Source: Holothuria scabra
Lineage: Eukaryota; Echinodermata; Holothuroidea; Aspidochirotida; Holothuriidae
Assembly (NCBI GenBank): GCA_037179385.1
Contig: CM074193.1
Span: 8,639,547-8,703,546, forward strand
DNA: 64,000 nt
Direction of reading: 5' to 3'
Shown: piece by piece, positions 48,422-63,400 of the stretch
Layout: every line of letters begins with the position of its first letter
Position numbering within the stretch: position 1 is the stretch's first letter
Notes under the pieces: model-generated
What the model was told of the DNA's origin: nothing
Seen by the model: the letters and a program-made list of their open reading frames with translations, nothing else
Databases searched by the model: none
Made by a program: the position numbers and the translations under genes

Positions 48422-51400
48422 TCACCTGTAGTTCCATATCCTTGAATTTTCTCGGTCTGCAGATGACGAGCGCACTCTTAAACCTGGCCTCCCTGGACTG
48501 TTTGTGCCATAAAGCTTGGAGCTCATTGGTCGATGACCTCTGAAACCTGATCCCTGCAAGAAGATAAAGCACAGCAATGATAAGATTCTGCTCTTAAATA
48601 ACCTCTCCAAAGCTTTGGTAAGGAATTGCAATGAGTGACTTTTCAATCATACATCAAAAAAAGTTAATAATAAATAAATAAAAAAAAAAAATAAACAAAT
48701 AGAAAGAAAAGGAACACAAGACAAAAGGTATGCACTTGATGTTATGTGAGCACCAGGGTTGTCACCATGGGCAGTGCCGGGCAGCACTACTTAGCTCTGA
48801 AAATCTCCATCCGGTACTCGCCATCAATTTCAGCATCACCACCCGGCACAAACTTTTATCCTAACCGAATAAATTCTTAAATTTCTTTAAAATTGAATGA
48901 TAATTCCTTTTTTCTTGTAACCACTCTCAGATCTGCAATAATTTGTCAAATTTGAGTGGGACACTCCCTACCCCACAATTTAACCAGCTCTCAAAATGGA
49001 CTGGTGGTGATAACCCTGGTGAGTACATAAAATGCATGAAGCACTGTTTGTTGGTAACCCCCTTTTTGTACCAGAATTCTACTGACAAATGAAGCATCAC
49101 AACTTAATATTCACACATTGCAACTTAAAAATTATGAGCTTAAGAACATGCTTTTTATCTGAGGGACAATCAGAAATTAACTGAGAACATTAACCTTTGT
49201 AAGAACACCTTGATTTTTCTTTGTGAACTGATTGCTTACTAGAATAGAGAGACAATAAAAAAATCTTTCAAGGTAGAATAAACCTTAATTTGGTGTTAAT
49301 TGCTGTCACTGAATGAGAATTTCATAATATTTTTCTTGTAAAAAAACATTCCACACAGAAGCAAGGCTAGGCATGAAGATCTATTTGGTAACCAATCACA
49401 ACATTTGACAATAATGGCAGATCATGTTATTTAAGTTTTAATCCAATGCACACGTTTGGTACAGTTTTAAAGTTGTGATTTTTTTATTTTTTAAATCAAA
49501 CAAACTAGAATTAAAAACAGTATGAAGTATAAGGTTCTCAGCCCCACACAGAATGAAGTCTAAGGCTCTGAGCCCACATCCTGGAAACTGGGCTGAAAAA
49601 CTCTACCTAACCTGAGCCCACATCCTATTTACCCATCACAAGTCATTACTTGCAACCCAGGGAAATTGTTGTCAGTACTTATCTGGACAATGACCACACA
49701 TGACCCCTAAATAGTCAAATTTCACATGTAGAAAGAACTCCTTCATCTTCCCACAGTTATCATTATCACCATTTACAGAATTCATCTGTGTAGCAACTAC
49801 TTATTGAAATAGTGTTAAATAGTGATTTAATTTATTCTATTCCAAACCATATGTCAGTTTTCCCTGAAATGTTTCTTAAAGGCTGTAGTGAAACAAAAAT
49901 TTAACCTTTTCTTTTACATTTTTTCCTCCCACCTTTCCACTTTTGCAACCTGCATTAAATGCTTTTGTTTTGTTTCCTTACAAAAAGTTTAAGAAATAGC
50001 TCCCAAATAAAACAAAAAGAAAAAAAAAAAAACTTCACAATTTGGTATGATTAGGGCAGAGTCATTTATGTAACTGGCAGTTATTGCCAAGTCACTTATG
50101 TATTTCCTGTGCCCAACTGCCCAAACTGCCTGGTTTGATAAACGACTCTCCCCTTAATTTCATCTAATATGACAGTTCTCTTTAGCAGGCATAAATACTT
50201 TAAATGAGCAAGAATGTAGGATAGATAGACAATGGCAATCATTTATGACAGAGTGAATGAATAGTGTAACTAATGACTAACATGGTTCTATACTATGAAC
50301 AAGCATAACAAGCATGAAACGGCTGCAGAAATTCTCCAATAGGTCATGCAACATTCTGAGAGCCACGCTAAAATGTTGCAAGCAGTGGGAAATGACATTA
50401 CAGGTATATATACAGCAGGACTGTTACATAAATCTTACTTTCTCAGTTAACAGTTAGAATTTCCATTCACGGCCATTCTTATGAAGCATAAGAGAAGTTG
50501 AAAGTAAGAAATGGAAAATAGTTAGTTTACAAATCAAGCTCAAAGAAACAATTCATTGGTTAAAATAAGTAAGTTATTACTAACATATAAAAATTGTTCT
50601 TACACTGAACTCCTGTAAACTGTTCTGGTGAGGCACTCTGTTAACAAGATACTTTCAATGTATGAGTTAATTAGTTAAATGGAGTTTTATGGCACAGTTT
50701 CCGACCTATTGGTTCAAGTTGAGCTGGCCTCAGCCTTTTTTCCAGTTGTGGCTCACTGTCTTGTTTTTCCTACTCCATTGCTTATGCAGAGCATCAAGGA
50801 CAACAGCAGCAGGTTCCATTTTTAGAATCTTAGAATCTCTGGTATGACTTGACTTATGTATGAGAAAAGTTGACTTATGTATGAGAAAAGTGCCTTCTTG
50901 TTTTGCCACTTAAATAGAGATGGATCATCAAGATTAAAAGAAAGTACAATTCCAAAAATGAACAGAAAAGGGTATCAGTGCTATCCAATCAATTCTTTTG
51001 GTAAAAGTCATGAAACAAGTTTTAAAATGCTTCACTTAATTTCCCATGTGAATGTTTTACAATTATATTATTTCAGTAGTAAAGAATGGTCCGAGACAAC
51101 TCTGACAATACCAGAAAGAGAAAAAACCATCAACAAAATTTTTGATACCTTCTAATGTGTTAAGCAATACAGAAATCAAAGAAACTCACATATGCTGGTG
51201 GCTTTGGCGTCATAGCTGGATAATTGGTAGCGATATCAGATGTAACTATATTGAATGATAAAGATGAAAAGAGCTTAGTTCAATTATCAGCAGGAAATCA
51301 CCCTAATTTCACATGTCTCTAATTAGAAAGGTATGGGATTGATTGATACTGCTCACCTTCCCCCAGCCTAACCCACCCCACCAAAAAAAATTTTAAAACA

Positions 51401-54400
51401 AAGTGAATCTCTATATTTCCCAAATCTGATGAAGTTAATTTAATATGTTCTTCTCAAAACATATTGTCTTGGGATTGACCAAAAAATAATGTGTTGGAAT
51501 TGACCATTCTGAAGTGAGTCTTTTCTTTTGCAAGTAGTTATGATCTGGAATGTCTGAAATGTATTTCTTTCCCCATTGTTACTAATTAACAGTTAGATAA
51601 AGAGAGAAAAAAAATAGAAAACAACAACTACCAAAACACGAACTCCCAGAACCAAATCGCACAAAGAATGATGACAATGACAACAGTTTATTTCCAGTAC
51701 ATATATGCAATACATCACACAGGTTCACCAGAACAAAATAAGTGCCAGAAAGGGAGGAAAAGGAAGTGAAAAACTTATAAGAGTTTTCCTCCAGGTAATA
51801 TAACCTACATATTAAAGATAATTAATGCTACAACTTAGGTTCTAAGTAAGACAGAAAAAGTTAGTACACAGGAGACAATTATGCAAGTTCAAAATATTAT
51901 GAGTAATAAGCAGTGGTAAGTAAAATTTGTTTGTATTTTTATTCAAAAGATCTGAGGGTTTTAGAGTTTTGCATAGTTGCATCAATGGAATTCGAAAGAT
52001 TCACACCAGAGTACGAGACACACATCTGAATGTCTTTGCAAGAAAGGTGGAACAATGGATAACATATGTTTATTCATCTGAAGGTGTATAGTACAAAACA
52101 TCTACTTAAAGTATTGAATTTTTTATGGCAGCTGGGGCTATTTTCTTTGTCTTGAATGACAATAGGCTGTGAAGCTGGACAGCTTCAACCAATGCGTGTG
52201 CCTAATAGCATGCAGTAATTAACTCTTTTGCTACGTAAGGTGATCCATCCTGTCATACTGAGCTATACATTACATTCCATACACACAGAGCTTCCCTGAA
52301 ACTTGCACCATACTTAAAAATAAATTTAAACTTGGAATTTTGTATCAAATTGACTGACATTATATAACACAATCGTGTTGATGTGTCGTTAAATCTCATC
52401 TAACTAACTAACTAACCCTGAATACCAAGTTTTTATATTAAGGCCACTATATTTGCATTTGCTATAGCCCAAGAGGGTGCACATATGTAAAAGTATCTCC
52501 TTCCCAACCTTATCCCATGTCCACAACACAATTACACACCATGGGTTTATAGGAGCTTTTCCAGGGTGCAGCAGTGCAGTGGTTTCACAGCAAAACCATG
52601 CAGAGCGAAGGAGTTATATGTGGGCGCTTCCTTTCGGCAGTTTACATGTAATAAACTCCTTGTGTAAATATTAATTGTTTAACATGAATAGATTGTAGAG
52701 AAAAGATAGGGAAACTTGGGATTTTAGGCTTCTTCACTGAAGTACATTTTGACTGTTCCATTGTGAAATGACTGTTCCTGCCTTAGACCCTACACTCCAG
52801 ACCTATCATGTAAATGACACTACACATAACACTGACTTACTTCTCAGTTTTTCATTCAGTCTGTCCAGTGACTCCAGTATCCTCTGTTCCTCAAGAGACA
52901 ATGCACTGAGCACTGAGAAAAGAAAAATGTCAAAAGATTAGTATCATCTCGAGAGAGTGTGCACTGAGCACTGAGAAAAGAATCAAAAGTCAAAAGATTA
53001 GTACCATCTCGAGAGAGTGTGCACCGAGCACTGAGAAAAGGATCAAAAGTCAAAAGATTACTATCATCTCGAGAGAGTGTGCACTGAGCACTGAGAAAAG
53101 AATCAAAAGTCAAAAGATTAGTATCATCTCTGACTTATCCCTTAACAGCAAGAGAGTGTGGTTCATACTTCAAGTATTAATATGAGCCAGCAGTACATGT
53201 CTAAGACAAAGCATATTAATGTAGTATTTTAAACAAATACTGTTAAATAGTAAATGATGACACTGGCAATTAAATACTAGAGATCCCACTGCTTTCAGTT
53301 CAAAACAAACTAGTTCCAAAGCCAACAAAATACTACATTTTAAGAGAAATACACATCTTCTGTTGAGTCTTCTATCTGAAAAGTAGGATGTATTTTTAAA
53401 GGGAGAATGTAACTGTGACTCATATGTAAAGTTAGAGAGAGCTGGGGCTACAGTGGTGGGAAATGCCAATAAACAGGACTTGCTGTGTAAAAATTTTTTT
53501 TTTTCTACCAACAAGCATCTTCGAAAGATAAGAAGAGAGAGTAAATCCCCTTAATTGTTCAAAATTTTCTGTAAATGCGCATGGCAGAAAACACAAGTGG
53601 GACTATTCACAAGTCCTCAACTAGAACTTGCCATAAACCATTTAAAATCAGGGTCAGCGATAATTTTGCCGTAAATGAAAACCATATTGCTACAAAAGTA
53701 CAGGTTTCACTTATTCATCCTTCATTTTATCTGCTTGGATACTGACAGGGATCAGTCCATGAATATATTAGGGCTGGCAATCTGAGATAAGTGAGCAAAA
53801 CATTTAATCACATCTTTTGGCGATTTTATCAGCAATTAATCGCATTTGCGTATGTATAACCAACCTATAAAGTAACGTGTAGATATCCCTAATCGACTAT
53901 GTATACATATATGATAGTGTGTGAATCCGAAGTATCTCGCAATCGCCCACCATAATTGTGTTGGCGTTAATACAATGCACAGGTCTGCCTAGAAGCAGAC
54001 TTCATTTTAACTTTTTTTTCTTTAATTAGTGACAAAACATTTTTGTGAAAAGTTATTTTTATAAAATTGCTCCCACTGAAGGTTGATTCAGATAGAAGTT
54101 GTGGTTTTAGTTGTATCGTTACATCAGCACTGTAACTAGAAGAAGTTTCTTAACAAAGTAAAGGCTAGGCCACAGTACAGTAAAAGTAGCCCCACACCCA
54201 TGCAGACAGCCCTCATATCAGCTCCGATAAATTTAATTTTGACACATACCCATTTGGTTCATTTCCCCCAAAAGACTGTGGCTTGAAGCCACAACCACAA
54301 CTATGCCTATCGGCCTAGCCCCCTAAGTTTAAAAATTTAATGTTAGAGTCATCAATAAAATGATCAAATCTAGGTCTCATAGTTTTCACCTGTCATCCAT

Positions 54401-57400
54401 CATATAAGTTATAGTATGTGTAAATTGTCACATGCACAGCAAATACTTTAACTGGGACCCACTGCTACATTCACAGTATAATGCACATACTGCCTTCAGC
54501 TGGCTGCTCTGTGTGTACTGTTAAAAGAGCATCCAGAGAATGGGTGTGCTTCAATTGGCAATAAAATGACCCCCTCCCTCAATAATGTCATTATAAGCTG
54601 GAATTCTCCAAACTTTTGAAAAAGCAGCTTCATTCATAAATGCAAGTAACCAACCAGTAAGCACAATTCTTCAAAAAGATGTTTGATTTCAGCTTAAAGC
54701 AGCTGCATAAAGACTTACATCTGACTGTTACCGTGTACAGCTGCTGCTACATACTTTCTTGGTTTTGATAAACAGTGATCGGAACTTCTTTGAAATTTTT
54801 TTCAATTCATGACTTACAAACACTTATACATGATACAAAGACAGGAATAATATGGTTAGAAAGCTGAACTTGTTAATTCTTGAAAAATGTTAATTTTAAG
54901 TGGAAATTTTTGGAGATGTACGCCAGTAGTGAACTGACAAGTGGCTGTTGGAATTGAACTATTATGGCGAAGTGCACAGTGGCGCACTAGATACGTAAAA
55001 GACACTACAGTGTATGCATACGTTCAGTGCTTTCAAATTTAAATGTAAATTTGCTTTGTCAAATGCAGCTAAAATTGTGAAGAATGTTGTTACATCCTTT
55101 ACTTACTCAAGTCATTGACCCCGCAGCATGAGATGCGATTAATTGCATGTAACATTTTACTAAACATTACTTGGCTGGCGATGAATCAGTGATTAATCTA
55201 AACTGACAGACCTAGAATATATATGGGGGGAACTGGTAATAAATTTCAACACCTTAAGATGCTGACAAGATCAACAGCATCTTTCTTTTTCATCCCCTTC
55301 CTCCTCTCACACTATACTGTAAAAAGATATTTAAGAACATATTTACTGTCTACTGTTCTATTCACTGTGAGCAGAATTGCAGTACATTAGAAAATGGTTT
55401 TAAGGAACCTATTTTACCCTTTTGATGTTTTAACTGTTCCCAAAATTTTTCTCGGGTATATCAGTCAACAAACAGGAATCTAGCTACATGTTCATGTTGA
55501 GGTGAGGGATACTTAGTTTAATATTCTGTGACTAACAATTCTAGTTTAATATTCTGTGACTAACAATTCTTACTTTTGCTCTCATGAAGGTGATTACTAG
55601 GACTTTGCTGATCTAGTGCAGCTTCTATTTCTGCCTCTGAATAGTTTTGCTGAGCCAAGAGTTCTGCCTGCTGGAAAGTCATTAAGCTTCCTTCAACTGG
55701 AAAAAATATAGTAGAAAATCCTTCCTTCAAAACCAAATAACAAAATAAGTTTTATTTAATCATTTACCATTTTTAATATAAAGGCTATCAATATGTTACA
55801 ATGAAGTTAGACAGTTGTGTAAAGTCCCTCAAGTACTGTTAAAATGTTTCTGACTGTAACATTCTACAATTGGTGACATCAAGCTATTATTAGTTCAAGG
55901 TTTCCACACTTTGGAAATACTGAAATTCAAGACTATTTGCAGCCTTTTTGAAAGCTAACTGATATGAAAATATATAGAACTGGAAAATGAACAAATTGGT
56001 AAAAATGGCCCAAACTTTTACATGTTTACCTGGGATCAATGCATTTCAAACATGACTGCAAATACTGAAAGTATAAGGTTTCAATGTGGAAGACTATACA
56101 TGCCAATTTTTCCACACCAAGCTTTTCCCCTACTTTGGAGGACATGTAATACTTATGGGGTACTAATTATATATTTGCCAATAATTGTCAGATAACATAT
56201 ATCTTCAGACTGCAGGCATTCTTACCTGGATCAATGTAGGAATGTTGATTGATGGCAGCAGATCTGTTAGGACCTTCATGACTGGTCACTGGTGCAGGTG
56301 TATTGAAGTTCCCTCTCTTTCTGTTGTCATTATTAACCAATTTTTTACCTTGCTGTCGTTGTTGAAGAAGCGATGATCTCCTACTCAAATTTGTTCCAGA
56401 GTCACTGCTGGTCCTCCAACGGGGTACGGTGTGGAACTTTTTCAATTTAGCTTGTTCCACCCCTTGTGCTCTGTTTGGTTGCATTACCCTGAAATTTGCA
56501 GTCAGTTTCTGACTGGATTCAGATAAACTTTGATCTGAAGCAGCTCTTCTCATTCCCAAAGGTGTTCTTTCTGCTGCTGTCTTTGGCTCAGGACTAGCTT
56601 CTCTGGAATGCAAACAAGTCCTCACCTTATCCCATAACTGATTTATTTCCTCATCAGTAGGAGTTTTATTTAAAGTCATACCATTGACTCTCTTTGGAGT
56701 CACTTTACATGATTCACTAGGTTTACCTGTAGGAGGTTTGCCCACAGGGGTGGAATAGGTCCGTCCAGCATAGGACTTTTGTTCCATTCCAGACTGCCCC
56801 TCTGTCCCAGGTCTATTACTTGGACTTGCAAACTTGGTCCTAAATGGAGACCTTTGTTGCAAAACTGGGCCTTTACTTGAGGGCTGGTCCATGCCTGATG
56901 AGGCTGCCAGTTTCTGTTGAACAATACGAGCATTAACTATTGGTTTCTGTTTCTCAGCTGGAGTTGGTTTTGATTCTACTGCCATCTCAGTTTTTTCAGT
57001 TGTTTGGTCATCTTCCTCTGAGTAATTAAGATCTGTCCATCGAACAAATTTTTTTGAAGGCACCCGCTTCATGTGAGTTGTGCTAGCAATATCTATACTA
57101 TCCCTCAACTCATTCTTACCCCATTTATGATTAGGACTGTTTTCATTCGAAAAATTTCCTGAATACTTTGAAATTTTCTTTAAAATGCTTTTTGGAGTCA
57201 TTTCATCATAAAGTTGTACTCTCTGTTCCTGGTGTTCTGCCTCATTACCAGGATGAACACCACCATCTTGAAGAGTTAAATTGTATAAATTTGCATTTTT
57301 GACTGCCTGTGAAGTATGCTGAGAAGTTTCTTTTGATATCACTTCCTTCTTCTTAACACCAGGTTGCTTTCTGCTGGATGGTGTTAGCATGTATACAGGG

Positions 57401-60400
57401 GTTGCAGACGTTTTGGTAGAAAACCCTCTTGCCTTAATGTTATTTGTGGTAATTTTAGGTGTTGTGGTATCCTGTGTTTTACTTGCTGTAGGCTTTGGAG
57501 GCCTAGTACTATTATTCCAGGCATAAACAGAACTGCTTCCTGTTGTATCCCCTTGAATGTTCTCATCTGAAGTCCTGGAGGATCCATTAAATAGATTATG
57601 AGAATGTTCAACATTAGATGCAGCTGGAACATATGAAGGCTGTGAGGGCATGTCAGAATAAACAGTGCTTGCCATGGTATGTTCCCCGCTCATAACTGAA
57701 CCATTATAATTTTTGGACAAATACAAGATATTGTTTGTAGCAAGAGTGCTATAACTTTGTTCAGAACTTTGAAAAGACAATGGACTATTGTTACTTTCAT
57801 ATTTACTATCATCCTGAACCCTGCTGAGGTCACGATTGGAGTTTTCTGTTAAATTCCCATGATGCAAAACTGTATGAGGTTCACTAACCACAGTGTTCTT
57901 GGTAATCCTTTCATCTGACTTCTGATTGCCTGCAAAGCTGACTTTCTTTGATGGTTGTTGGTCTTCTTCTTCCAGACTATCTACACTTGAGACACTGCTA
58001 CTGCAGTCAACATCCACACCTTTAGAAACAGATTCCTGGAGTAATGCCTGATTAAATTCCTTAAGCGATTTCTTTTGTTGTTCTATAAATTCCCTCTGCT
58101 GCTCTGCAAGTTCCCTTTGTATGTCTGTGGGATGACGGTCAGGTTGGTAAGATACTGATGCCTCTGCAGTACTGTCCTTGTTTTGTACCTGGATAAGGGT
58201 CGCTGGTGCTGCATACCCATGGTACTTCTGGTGATATGACTGATCAGCACCCTGATTTATAACATTTGCATTTTTGTCAGCAAACGGCATACCCTGGTCT
58301 TGCTGTTTATCTGCGTAGTAATCATGTTGCTGTTCCACCTGATTTGAATGTGCTGATTGTAGGGGATATTGTGATGATGGTTCATCCTGGTGGCCTACCA
58401 TCCTCAAAACATCCTCCATGGCAGGAGAAGGTTGATCTGCAAAATAACCATAAATTCTTTGAAAAGTAACACAACATCAATGGTAAACCGTGATCCTTAA
58501 ACTTTGTTCTTTTCCCATCACCATCCAACGCCTTACATCCAACAAAATAACCATAAATTCTGCAGCTATAAAAAATACTTTCTAATGTCTGAAACACAAC
58601 TACATTTAAAACAATGACCTTTCACAGTATGGGAAAGGCTGAGATCATCAAGAACCTCACTTTATTTGACAGAAATTTTACAACACATTAGATGATGAGA
58701 GTCGGGCTACTGTAGCTCTAAAAAATAGATGAAGTACAGATTCAGAATCAATGTCAGTGTTTGTAATTGTGCAAAGTTTGTCTTCTTGTTCTCCTTTCTT
58801 TCTTCTTTTTTCTTGTAGTTGAAGATGATTCCTTCAATGTAAAAATCACTTCAAGACAGGGCACAGTGAGGGTTCAACAGACAACTTTGGAAAATCACCT
58901 AGATAAACTGGATTACATGACAAATTTTTCTTACTTGAATTTTGCAATACTATGAACTTCCACCAAGTTGCCCTTTCCAAAAGAATTTTAACACATGGAA
59001 ATAATCAACATAATATTCACAGACTTTCAAAAATTTCCATTCATGTGGAAGAATATGAATCAATTTGCAAAATTATGGAAGAGTACAATCACTGGCACCA
59101 ACTTATATAATGAGGCTTACCAGGTATCAGTTCCTGTGAGAGGTTTGTTTAAAAGATAACATGAATATATATAATTCTGCTCTTAGCATGGCCTTGTAGC
59201 TTATTGCAAAACCAACAGCATATGCATATTAAATGGAAAAACAGGTGCAAATGACACATACATACAGCTCATTAGCATTTTTTACAATGGGGTGGATTTG
59301 GAAAATGAACTGTTGCTTGTAGCTTCTTTTGTAGCAGGAGAATGATGAAACATTTTGCTGAGCATAATGCCAAATGAACACATTATTGGTAAGCAGGTGA
59401 TGTCCATGCGACCTTGACATGTATATCATGATTTCTCAGTTAGGACCATTCTGAGCATTAAATAGTAAGATATTTTGAGCATGAATAGATCAAAGAATTC
59501 TTGTTTCAAGGGACTAAATGCTAACAAAGAGAAGCAAATACAGTCCTCACAAGTGCATAGTTACACAATGGCAATTTCCAACAAAATTACCTGACACTTT
59601 ATTAACCCTGTATCCTCTGGCCATTGGTATGCCATCTTGTAGTTTAGGTCCTGTATAAACTCCATCTGAAGGAAACAATGACAAGGACATGCTAATCACT
59701 GATTTCCATTCATTTTACAACTTTCCACAATTCTTATCAAAATATATTACCTCACTTTTAACAGTAGTTATTTCCTCATCATTCATTCCAACCATGCATT
59801 TCATGAAGCAGGCTTGGACCAGGTACAAGTCCAATCTATGACTTGGTTCCAGGCAGAGATATAACAGTTCACTCAACTTAGTAGTCCAATCATTTATTCA
59901 TGAATCAAGTCATTATTCATTACAACTCTGGTTGCGGGAAAGGCTGGTCTTCTGTATTTTTGCTTAGTTTGGCCATGCAAATTAATGTGTGGTGTTCGGT
60001 ACCGTAACCATGTATCCTCCAGACAAAACAATTACCACTTTACAGTTTGCCACATGCACATGCAAATGCATGTAATGGATCATTATTTTGTGCACAAATC
60101 AATGAGAATGCCCACTAACTTAATAGAATCCTTACTAACATTGTGCATGCATCTAATGAAGTTGAGGGAATTGACGGGACATTTTTGTATGAAAATAAGA
60201 AAAGTCATGACCCTCTTAGTTTGAAGTAAACCAGGCCCTACATGCAGGGCATCAACAACTAGAAATCACCTGGTGCCCCCATGATGTTACAGCTTGCTTC
60301 AAGCAAACCAAACAGTTCAACAGCCAACTCATACTTTTCTAAACCTTTCATGAGTTTGAAAAGTACAAAAAAATACAATGTCATGTCATGCCTTGTTCTT

Positions 60401-63400
60401 CTTGGCTATTCACAAAAATAGCTTTGAATTGAAGTGTTTTCAACTCCAATAGCCAGTCTACAGGACACACACGATGCATGAACCAGCCTTTACTCAATAT
60501 CAACACAATTACGTCATGTAAGATATACTTACTCGAGTGAGGGATATTAAATGCCTTTGGGCAAGTAAACATAGACCTTGATTTAGCTTGATGATGAGTG
60601 ATGTAACATTTAATTACCATGGTAACTGCACTCATCAAGTTTTGTAAAGAAATAAGGCAAAACAGGTTATGACAGGAAATGAATGCTATTTTTAATTGTT
60701 TTGTGAAGCAACTAATTCAAATCTATGGGTTTCCTGACAAATGCACAAATATTTCCTTTCCTTTAAATATCAATCTTGCACTGGAGTCCCCGCAAACTTA
60801 TTTTGAAGCAACGGATAACTATCTCAATTTTCTTATTTCTCTTCAAAGTATCTTTAATCATATTTTTAGACTTCAATATTGCATGTTCAGGGTAAACCAA
60901 GCAGTAAATTTTACTTTGAAGAGAAAAACATTACCACATGACTCACAGCCAACTATTAAAATTGAATAGTCTACTACCCTACACCAAGTTGGGGTGACTG
61001 CTCTTGCCCTTTAAGAGATTTTTGACAATGAAGGTTATTTCTTTTGATACATATGTAACAGATTTCATTTCATGTGACAAACTGACAAATCTTACTGTCT
61101 TAAACCTTACTGTCTTCCTAAATTATGTCACCAAAATATTGAACCCAATGGAAAGAGGGAAGCATAGTTGGAAATGAGGCTTGGGTGACTCCAACATTTT
61201 TGGATTCAGGTACCTGAATCAATATGAATCATCACTCTGATAGGAATCTTATCTCCAACATTGATGTCCTTAATGACACAGGAGCAAATATCTCTGCAAC
61301 TGTAGACAGGCAATAACACACGGGAGAGCTACGCATGTTGGTTTCTCATTCTCAATGCCTGGGATGATAAACCAACAATGTTAGGGAATTTACAGAAGCT
61401 CAAAAACTTGTCATATTACAAAGTGAAATATCAAAAGAGCCATGTGCTTTAAACTCTCCAATCAAACTGGTGCCTTTTTGTTGTAAGCAGGAGCTTTGTT
61501 TGAGGGTGTTCACCCTCAAGGCCTGACCATCAGCTTGGGAAAGAGGTGTTGAGAGCTTTTGAAGTACCCTCATAGGCAATCTGGTGCTACATTTAGCATC
61601 CTTTGAAGTCATGTTTTCTTTTTTCATAATTAGAGTGGAGGTAGGGGACACAGGCTATGCAAATGTTAAATGACAAGAAAGGAAAAGTCTTAAATATGAC
61701 TTTCTGCCTATTTCTGACAGTACTGGAAGTTCTCCAAGAGTCACAAATCCAAGGTAAGTCTTCAAAAGCTAGCTGCGAGGCTTAAGCCACAGAGCAGTCA
61801 AGGAGTTATTGGGCTCCCTTTATCCCAGATTGCCCCATGTATGTTTGAATGCTAGAATTTTACTGCAATCACCTATTTTGACTCCCTCAGCCCACCCACC
61901 ATTAATGATGAAATCTTCCCTAGCTGGCAACCAATCCAGTGATGGGAAACAAAACTTGCTGCAATGTCTGTTAAGCTTACCTTGTTGACTGTTTGTTTTC
62001 TTTGGAGATGCTCTACTCAACCGTTGGTATCTCTGGGTAGCTTCCTGCTGTCTCTTCCTTCTCTCCTCTAACACTTCATGTCTCCTCTTAGCTTCTTTCT
62101 GAGCTTCAAGTTTCTTTTTAAGTTCTAAAGCTCTGACAATCAAAAAGAGATTCATTGGTTTTTTATTTTAGAGAGACACTTGTAAAAATTTATTATATAA
62201 ATAAATGTTAACTTCCTCCTTTGGTAAATTAGGCTCTATATTGCCTACAGCTATTTAAACTCTTCCCTTTCTTGAATTGTCCCTTTCTTGATACACTGTT
62301 GGAATTCTTCACCTGTGGTAAGTTTTGGTAACTGATACAATGGTCCATGCTAATGTAGTTATTTAGATGTAGTTTCATGGCCCAATTTCCAACCTATATT
62401 GGTTCAAGTCAAGCCGGCCATCACCCTTTTTCCATTTGTGACTCACTGGCTTGTTTACTCTACTCCATTACTTATGCGGAGCATCACGCACAAAGGCAGT
62501 AGGTTCGGTTTTTAGTCTTTGGCATGCCTCGACTTGGGAATCGAACCTGGGCCTTCTGCGTGAGAGGTGGATGCTATATATTGTTAGACCAAACATGCTC
62601 ATGTGACATTTAACAGTAGTTCTCATTTCAATTTACAAGAGTGGGAAAAACAAAGGGAATCTTAAACTTAAATTAATCAACCACTACAAATGGAAGAAAC
62701 CCTCAAAGTTAGAGAGCAGTAATTATGTGTTTCATTACAACCTTCAAAATTGCATGAAGAGCACATTTTGTCTTCAAAGACAGTTCCAATTCTTTAAGTA
62801 AGTCACTTAAATTTCCCCACAAACCACACATACTGCAGAACACTATCATCATGAAATGTGAGCTACTATGCATCTTTTAAAGAGTCAAACTTTGCTGTCA
62901 ATCAAAGAGCTGTCACCTACAATGAATTTTGATAGTCCTGAAGCAAAAAAGCATAAATTGGGGTGATTAGCATCCAAATTTAAGAAGTTTTATACTGTAA
63001 ATATGAGCATCCAATTCAATGTGATTTAACATCATTTCAGTTACTTTAAAACACCACAGAACTGACAGCAAATAAAATAAATTAATGAGGAGCTTTCAAA
63101 AGTCAACTGATGCAACAATATTCTGGAGAACAGACATACACTTGGGACACTACTGTAGACTGTTTACCAAAGCAAAGTTGTCCCTGGTATAGTGCTCTCA
63201 AGAACACAGAGCCCATCTACTGAATTTGATCTTTTGACCTTTCATGCAAGCTTCCTACAGTAATATGTTGCTATGACAATGACTCACTTCCGTCGTCTAT
63301 TGGTTTCTGCTGACAGTTTTCTTACTCTTTCCCTTGATGCCTGCTGGGAGATGAACATCTCATCCTCTTCATCTTTCTTGTCTTGCATCTGATACCTGCT

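Noticed and set aside
52856..53113. 85-codon minus-strand frame with tandem TFDSFLSAQCTLSRDDTNLL repeats
   Set aside because: It is the translation of the splice-site minisatellite in a frame different from CEP126; the true exon is only 52912-52841.
62537..62600. Functional tRNA gene
   Set aside because: Although it has a perfect B box, the acceptor stem does not pair and it is continuous with the SINE body, so it is a SINE head.
63267..63280. X-box-like GTTGCTATGACAAT near CEP126
   Set aside because: 13/14 match but located inside an intron just after the first visible exon, and near matches are expected by chance.
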